Below are positions 57,020 to 64,000 of a stretch of 64,000 bases of DNA, one piece after another; position 1 is the stretch's first letter; every line of letters begins with the position of its first letter. The stretch is taken from assembly GCA_036785325.1 (NCBI GenBank), contig JAXIVH010000041.1, positions 2,608,001 through 2,672,000 of the forward strand, written 5' to 3'. Source of the DNA: Urophycis tenuis. Lineage: Eukaryota > Chordata > Actinopteri > Gadiformes > Phycidae. The notes under the pieces are model-generated. The model did no database searches. It was not told the DNA's origin and was given only the letters and a program-made list of their open reading frames with translations. Made by a program: the position numbers and the translations under genes.

Positions 57020-57942
57020 AGGTTAAGGTTAGGGTAGATTTAGGGGTAGAGTTAGCAGTTAACCTTAACGTTAGGTTTGAAGTAAATGGGAGGGGTTGCG
57101 GTTAGGGTTAAGGTTAGGGCTGAGGTTAGGGTTAGTTATAAGGTTACGGTTTAGGGTTAAGGTTAGGGTTAAGGTTAGGGTTACGGTTAGGGCTAAGGTT
57201 AGGGCTAAGGTTAGAGTAAGGGTTAAGGTTAGCGTTACGGTTAGGGTAAGGTTAGGGTTAGGGTTAGAGGTTAGGGGTTAGGGTTAAGATGAGGGCTGAG
57301 GTTAGGGTTAAGGTTAGGGCTGAGGTTAGGGTTAGGTTTAAGGTTAGGGATAAGGTTAGGGTTGGGGTTACGGCTGAGATTGGGGTTAAGGTTAGGGTTG
57401 AGGTTAGGGTTAGTGTTATGGATAAGGTTAGGTTAAGTGTTAGGGCCAAGGTTAGGGTTAAGGTTATGGTTAAGATTAGGGTTAGGGCTAGAATTAGGGT
57501 TAGGGCTAAGGTTAGGGTTAGGGTTATGGCTGAGGTTAGGGTTAAGGTTAGGTTTGAGGTTAGTGTTAAGGTTAGGGCCAAGGTTAGGTTTAGGGTTAAG
57601 GTTAGGGTTAGGGCTAAGGTTAGGGTTAGGGTTATGGCTGAGGCTAGGGTTAGGGCTAAAGTTAGGGCAAAGGTTAGAGTTAGGGTTAGCGTTAGAGTTA
57701 GGGTAGGGTTAGTGTTGGAGGTTAGGGTAGGCTTAGGGTTAGAGTTAGAGTAGGGGTTAGGGTTAGAGTTAGAGTAGGGGTTAGGGTTAGTGTTAAGGCT
57801 AAGGTTAGGGGTTGAGGTTAGTGTTAAGATTAGGGCCAAGGTAAGGGTTAGTGTTAGGATTGAGTTAGGGTTAGGGCTAAGGTTAGGCCTATGGTTAGGG
57901 TTGGGGTTGAGGTTATCCCTAGGGTTAGAGTTAGAGCTAGAG
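57020..57942 (+). repeat. Degenerate TTAGGG-like hexamer array of M4
   Basis: Same variant order as M2, M3, M5 and M6. It has a private GGTTAGTTATAAGG and GTTAGGATTGAG. Confidence 0.93.
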
Positions 57943-58616
57943 ATTGAGGAAGGTAGAGTCAAGGTGAGACAGTCTGTACGGACTGAACTCACCCCCGCCG
58001 GATCGGGCTAGTACACTCTATCTCCCCCAACTCCCTCATTTCCATGAGGGAAGACAGGGGAGAAGAGATGGGAGGAGTATATATATTTAATATATATTTT
58101 TTTAGTAAATAAATACATCGAGAGACTCACAGCTGGAGTGGGTTTTAATCTTTGTATTCAAGGTTGTTCCTCCTCTTTTGATTCCTCGCTGGTGGTGCGT
58201 CGTCTCCACCTAGTGGTCGTTTTGTGAAGAAGAGTTATAGAAATAGAAATAGAAATACTCTATTGTTCCCAGGTTGGGAAATTGCATTAATAGGTAAGTA
58301 ATAATAATAATAACAATAATAATAGGTAATTGCAATAGTTGGTAAGGTAATCTATATTTAATTTATTTATTTATATTTGTATATTTATTTAGTCTATTTA
58401 TTTATTCATTTTTGTTTATTTATTTATTTAGATAAAGAGGATCACAGCTGGAGTGAGTTTTTAGTCTTTGTGTTAAAGGCTGGTTGCCTTCTTTTGATTC
58501 TTCAGTGGTGGTCCATCGCCTCCATCTAGTGGTCGTTTTGTGAATAACAGTTGGTAAGGTAATATAAATGGGTTGTGTAGAGAGCCCGTTCTTTCGATGG
58601 CCCTGGCTCGGTTAGG
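57943..58616. repeat. Extra 674-bp segment (M4 copy)
   Basis: Near-identical to 55164-55837, including both hairpins and the minus-oriented retroelement tail (about 58236-58288). Confidence 0.8.
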
Positions 58617-60690
58617 TTCGTTAGAGTTATCTCGATGACCCCCCCCCACCTCATCCAACGACTCGGTAGTTGAATAGGGGATCAAAGGCAGTTGCACTCG
58701 CCAATATCTAGTCATCCGCAGCTCTCTTTTCCCATATTACCAAGAATGAAGTAAAACGAAATGGTTATCTGTCTTGTTGTGATATAACCGCTGATTTGGA
58801 GATATAGACTTGTTTTTCCTTTTCCCAAAGGTTTTCTTTGTTCCAAGATGAAGGTCAATCTAGTTTGATTGAAGGTACTTCCAATGCATTGGTATATTTA
58901 CTTATTTGAATAAAGACGAGTCACAGCTGGAGTGAGACTTTTCTTTTCCATTTCTATTTTAGTATAAACGTGCTATCGAAATATTAGGACACGTCATCAG
59001 TAGTGGACCCTGGGATCATAGGGTGTTTCTGGCCATTGTCACTATACACCCTCACCCGAGGGAGGCCCCCCCGAGAGTGATCAATTCTCAAGGTGTGTCG
59101 TTTCCGAAATGGAATTGGTATTGGGTTTAAGCTTTTTTAGGAGTGATCATTTGTTGAGGTAACGTCGAGGTAAGTAAAGGTAAGTAAAACACTTTTTAGG
59201 ATACATTGTTTTGGTTATGGAGAGGAGGGGGCACATACTTACCCCCTGACCAGCACAAACCAGTTGTTAACACCGCTAGGTAGCCCTGGTTTGGCCAATC
59301 AGGGCCGGAGCTTGGTTCTTGTCCTCTGTTGGGTCCAGATGAACTAGCAGAAAACTGGGGTCACGAAGGACCGAGGCCAGCCGTGACAAAGCACTGCCTC
59401 CACGGTCCCCCAATGCAGCTATCCTCAGCGATGGGTGTCCAGACCTAGGAAAGACCAAGACCAGCCCCGACCAGCGGTGCCTTCCCAGTCGGTCCCAGGG
59501 TAGGAAAGGCCAAGGCCAGCCGCGACTAAGCACTGCCTCCCTGGCCCCTCCAGGACCCCATGCCGAACAGCCTGTTAATAACAATTCCTGTGCCCCATAC
59601 ACCGCGCGACTACAGAGATTGTGTAGGAAGTTGACCTTAGAGAAGACTCAATGGCTTACTTTCCTCACCCAAAACAACAATTTCTTGGGGTAGTCTATTC
59701 TCGCCGTAGGTACTTCGGTAATGGGTTTTTTTGTGAAAAGTTTTCCGGATGAAATGCATGCTGGGTAATTGTCTTCTTCCTCCAATATGTCAAGTGTAGG
59801 TTAAGGTTAGGGTAGATTTAGGGGTAGAGTTAGCAGTTAACCTTAACGTTAGGTTTGAAGTAAATGGGAGGGGTTGCGGTTAGGGTTAAGGTTAGGGCTG
59901 AGGTTAGGGTTAGGTATAAGGTTACGGTTTAGGGTTAAGGTTAGGGTTAAGGTTAGGGTTACGGTTAGGGCTAAGGTTAGGGCTAAGGTTAGAGTAAGGG
60001 TTAGGGTTAGCGTTACGGTTAGGGTAAGGTTAGGGTTAGGGTTAGAGGTTAGGGGTTAGGGGTTAGGGTTAAGATGAGGGCTGAGGTTAGGGTTAAGGTT
60101 AGGGCTGAGGTTAGGGTTAGGTTTAAGGTTAGGGATAAGGTTAGGGTTGGGGTTACGGCTGAGATTGGGGTTAAGGTTAGGGTTGAGGTTAGGGTTAGTG
60201 TTATGGATAAGGTTAGGTTAAGTGTTAGGGCCAAGGTTAGGGTTAAGGTTATGGTTAAGATTAGGGTTAGGGCTAGAAATAGGGTTAGGGCTAAGGTTAG
60301 GGTTAGGGTTATGGCTGAGGTTAGGGTTAAGGTTAGGTTCGAGGTTAGTGTTAAGGTTAGGGCCAAGGTTAGGGTTAGGGTTAAGGTTAGGGTTAGGGCT
60401 AAGGTTAGGGTTAGGGTTATGGCTGAGGCTAGGGTTAGGGCTAAAGTTAGGGCAAAGGTTAGAGTTAGGGTTAGCGTTAGAGTTAGGGTAGGGTTAGTGT
60501 TGGAGGTTAGGGTAGGCTTAGGGTTAGAGTTAGAGTAGGGGTTAGGGTTAGAGTTAGAGTAGGGGTTAGGGTTAGTGTTAAGGCTAAGGTTAGGGGTTGA
60601 GGTTAGTGTTAAGATTAGGGCCAAGGTAAGGGTTAGTGTTAGGGTTGAGTTAGGGTTAGGGCTAAGGTTAGGCCTATGGTTAGGGTTGGG
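58617..60690. repeat. Subtelomeric-type module M5 (2074 bp, short form)
   Basis: Non-telomeric 58617-59797, hexamer array 59798-60690, no extra segment: the array joins the next TTCGTTAGAG directly. Minus-strand 108-codon frame at 59276-59602. Confidence 0.9.
59798..60690 (+). repeat. Degenerate TTAGGG-like hexamer array of M5
   Basis: Variant order as in M2 without the 50-bp duplication. Confidence 0.93.
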
Positions 60691-61870
60691 TTCGTTAGAG
60701 TTATCTCGATGACCCCCCCCACCTCATCCAACGACTCGGTAGTTGAATAGGGGATCAAAGGCAGTTGCACTCGCCAATATCTAGTCATCCGCAGCTCTCT
60801 TTTCCCATATTACCAAGAATGAAGTAAAACGAAATGGTTATCTGTCTTGTTGTGATATAACCGCTGATTTGGAGATATAGACTTGTTTTTCCTTTTCCCA
60901 AAGGTTTTCTTTGTTCCAAGATGGAGGTCAATCTAGTTTGATTGAAGGTACTTCCAATGCATTGGTATATTTACTTATTTGAATAAAGACGAGTCACAGC
61001 TGGAGTGAGACTTTTCTTTTCCATTTCTATTTTAGTATAAACGTGCTATCGAAATATTAGGACACGTCATCAGTAGTGGACCCTGGGATCATAGGGTGTT
61101 TCTGGCCATTGTCACTATACACCCTCACCCAAGGGAGGCCCCCCCGAGAGTGATCAATTCTCAAGGTGTGTCGTTTCCGAAATGGAATTGGTATTGGGTT
61201 TAAGCTTTTTTAGGAGTGATCATTTGTTGAGGTAACGTCGAGGTAAGTAAAGGTAAGTAAAACACTTTTTAGGATACATTGTTTTGGTTATGGAGAGGAG
61301 GGGGCACATACTTACCCCCTGACCAGCACAAACCAGTTGTTAACACCGCTAGGTAGCCCTGGTTTGGCCAATCAGGGCCAGAGCTTGGTTCTTGTCCTCT
61401 GTTGGGTCCAGATGAACTAGCAGAAAACTGGGGTCACGAAGGACCGAGGCCAGCCGTGACAAAGCACTGCCTCCACGGTCCCCCAATGCAGCTATCCTCA
61501 GCGATGGGTGTCCAGACCTAGGAAAGACCAAGACCAGCCCCGACCAGCGGTGCCTTCCCAGTCGGTCCCAGGGTAGGAAAGGCCAAGGCCAGCCGCGACT
61601 AAGCACTGCCTCCCTGGCCCCTCCAGGACCCCATGCCGAACAGCCTGTTAATAACAATTCCTGTGCCCCATACACCGCGCGACTACAGAGATTGTGTAGG
61701 AAGTTGACCTTAGAGAAGACTCAATGGCTTACTTTCCTCACCCAAAACAACAATTTCTTGGGGTAGTCTATTCTCGCCGTAGGTACTTTGGTAATGGGTT
61801 TTTTTGTGAAAAGTTTTCCGGATGAAATGCATGCTGGGTAATTGTCTTCTTCCTCCAATATGTCAAGTGT

Positions 61871-62800
61871 AGGTTAAGGTTAGGGTAGATTTAGGGGTAG
61901 AGTTAGCAGTTAACCTTAACGTTAGGTTTGAAGTAAATGGGAGGGGTTGCGGTTAGGGTTAAGGTTAGGGCTGAGGTTAGGGTTAGGTATAAGGTTACGG
62001 TTTAGGGTTAAGGTTAGGGTTAAGGTTAGGGTTACGGTTAGGGCTAAGGTTAGGGCTAAGGTTAGAGTAAGGGTTAGGGTTAGCGTTACGGTTAGGGTAA
62101 GGTTAGGGTTAGGGTTAGAGGTTAGGGGTTAGGGGTTAGGGTTCAGATGAGGGCTGAGGTTAGGGTTAAGGTTAGGGCTGAGGTTAGGGTTAGGTTTAAG
62201 GTTAGGGATAAGGTTAGGGTTGGGGTTACGGCTGAGATTGGGGTTAAGGTTAGGGTTGAGGTTAGGGTTAGTGTTATGGATAAGGTTAGGTTAAGTGTTA
62301 GGGCCAAGGTTAGGGTTAAGGTTATGGTTAAGATTAGGGTTAGGGCTAGAATTAGGGTTAGGGCTAAGGTTAGGGTTAGGGTTATGGCTGAGGTTAGGGT
62401 TAAGGATAGGTTTGAGGTTAGTGTTAAGGTTAGGGCCAAGGTTAGGGTTAGGGTTAAGGTTAGGGTTAGGGCTAAGGTTAGGGTTAGGGTTATGGCTGAG
62501 GCTAGGGTTAGGGCTAAAGTTAGGGCAAAGGTTAGAGTTAGGGTTAGCGTTAGAGTTAGGGTAGGGTTAGTGTTGGAGGTTAGGGTAGGCTTAGGGTTAG
62601 AGTTAGAGTAGGGGTTAGGGTTAGAGTTAGAGTAGGGGTTAGGGTTAGTGTTAAGGCTAAGGTTAGGGGTTGAGGTTAGTGTTAAGATTAGGGCCAAGGT
62701 AAGGGTTAGTGTTAGGGTTGAGTTAGGGTTAGGGCTAAGGTTAGGCCTATGGTTAGGGTTGGGGTTGAGGTTATCCCTAGGGTTAGAGTTAGAGCTAGAG
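61871..62800 (+). repeat. Degenerate TTAGGG-like hexamer array of M6
   Basis: Variant order as in M2-M5, with private changes such as GGTTCAGATGAGG and GGATAGGTTTGAGG. Confidence 0.93.
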
Positions 62801-63474
62801 ATTGAGGAAGGTAGAGTCAAGGTGAGACAGTCTGTACGGACTGAACTCAACCCCGCCGGATCGGGCTAGTACACTCTATCTCCCCCAACTCCCTCATTTC
62901 CATGAGGGAAGACAGGGGAGAAGAGATGGGAGGAGTATATATATTTAATATATATTTTTTTAGTAAATAAATACATCGAGAGACTCACCGCTGGAGTGGG
63001 TTTTAATCTTTGTATTCAAGGTTGTTCCTCCTCTTTTGATTCCTCGCTGGTGGTGCGTCGTCTCCACCTAGTGGTCGTTTTGTGAAGAAGAGTTATAGAA
63101 ATAGAAATAGAAATACTCTATTGTTCCCAGGTTGGGAAATTGCATTAATAGGTAAGTAATAATAATAATAACAATAATAATAGGTAATTGCAATAGTTGG
63201 TAAGGTAATCTATATTTAATTTATTTATTTATATTTGTATATTTATTTAGTCTATTTATTTATTCATTTTTGTTTATTTATTTATTTAGATAAAGAGGAT
63301 CACAGCTGGAGTGAGTTTTTAGTCTTTGTGTTAAAGGCTGGTTGCCTTCTTTTGATTCTTCAGTGGTGGTCCATCGCCTCCATCTAGTGGTCGTTTTGTG
63401 AATAACAGTTGGTAAGGTAATATAAATGGGTTGTGTAGAGAGCCCGTTCTTTCGATGGCCCTGGCTCGGTTAGG
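62801..63474. repeat. Extra 674-bp segment (M6 copy)
   Basis: Near-identical to the M3 and M4 copies. The outer stem of the first hairpin is weakened by CTCAACC for CTCACCC. Retroelement tail at about 63095-63146. Confidence 0.8.
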
Positions 63475-64000
63475 TTCGTTAGAGTTATCTCGATGACCCC
63501 CCCCACCTCATCCAACGACTCGGTAGTTGAATAGGGGATCAAAGGCAGTTGCACTCGCCAATATCTAGTCATCCGCAGCTCTCTTTTCCCATATTATCAA
63601 GAATGAAGTAAAACGAAATGGTTATCTGTCTTGTTGTGATATAACCGCTGATTTGGAGATATAGACTTGTTTTTCCTTTTCCCAAAGGTTTTCTTTGTTC
63701 CAAGATGAAGGTCAATCTAGTTTGATTGAAGGTACTTCCAATGCATTGGTATATTTACTAATTTGAATAAAGACGAGTCACAGCTGGAGTGAGACTTTTC
63801 TTTTCCATTTCTATTTTAGTATAAACGTGCTATCGAAATATTAGGACACGTCATCAGTAGTGGACCCTGGGATCATAGGGTGTTTCTGGCCATTGTCACT
63901 ATACACCCTCACCCAAGGGAGGCCCCCCCGAGAGTGATCAATTCTCAAGGTGTGTCGTTTCCAAAATGGAATTGGTATTGGGTTTAAGCTTTTTTAGGAG
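63475..64000. repeat. Subtelomeric-type module M7 (partial)
   Basis: First 526 bp of another module, cut by the window end before the hexamer array. Sequence as in M4-M6 up to TTTAAGCTTTTTTAGGAG. Confidence 0.9.

Larger units (their letters stand above)
55838..58616. repeat. Subtelomeric-type module M4 (2779 bp, long form)
   Basis: Non-telomeric 55838-57019, hexamer array 57020-57942, extra segment 57943-58616. It is the intact counterpart of M3 without the LINE. Minus-strand 108-codon frame at 56498-56824. The minus-strand splice-like GTAAGTATG of the other modules is GGAAAGTATG here (CATACTTTCC near 56460), so the donor is lost in M4. Confidence 0.9.
60691..63474. repeat. Subtelomeric-type module M6 (2784 bp, long form)
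   Basis: Non-telomeric 60691-61870, hexamer array 61871-62800, extra segment 62801-63474. Minus-strand 108-codon frame at 61349-61675. Confidence 0.9.

Overview
The window looks like repetitive, probably subtelomeric or pericentromeric, DNA of a vertebrate, most likely a ray-finned fish. This rests on vertebrate-type TTAGGG repeats, a complete L2/CR1-clade LINE whose 3' end is of a kind I associate with teleosts, and long TG/CG microsatellites. The species cannot be named from sequence alone. I see no host gene, rRNA, tRNA or CRISPR array. The only convincing protein-coding capacity belongs to the LINE.

Left part (1-42960): a satellite array with a 214-bp monomer, about 140 copies, interrupted 13 times by a 0.96-1.02 kb insert. 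Every satellite block between two inserts measures a whole number of monomers minus 14 bp, so the insert sits at one fixed monomer phase. It was captured once and then amplified with the array. One stretch shows an 8-monomer higher-order repeat of 1712 bp (three copies at 5991-11127, one at 2038-3749). The insert carries, on the minus strand, an exon-like fragment with good splice sites, which is open in seven copies and broken by a stop in six. It also carries a long alternating TA/TG/CG tract. The array decays at its right edge (about 42841-42960).

Junction (42961-44030): about 700 bp of non-satellite sequence with three evenly spaced ATTGG boxes and a C15 tract, then a composite minisatellite grading into nearly perfect TTAGGG repeats, all G-rich on the + strand.

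Right part (44031-64000): seven tandem modules (M1-M6 complete, M7 cut by the window end). Each has about 1.2-1.3 kb of non-telomeric DNA followed by 0.6-0.95 kb of degenerate TTAGGG-like hexamers. M3, M4 and M6 also carry a 674-bp extra segment. M1 is the most diverged. The order of hexamer variants is conserved between M2-M6, so whole modules were amplified. In M3 the hexamer array is interrupted by a 4928-bp LINE on the minus strand (50144-55071) with an 8-bp target-site duplication and two long ORFs. ORF1 is a coiled-coil/SGNH-like/proline-rich protein that lacks all three expected catalytic residues. ORF2 is an intact endonuclease-reverse transcriptase. The two ORFs lie in one frame, separated by a single UGA.

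The points most worth following up are the fixed-phase capture of a gene fragment by the satellite, the alternative hairpins that distinguish the two monomer types, the higher-order repeat, and the LINE's in-frame UGA and degenerate esterase.
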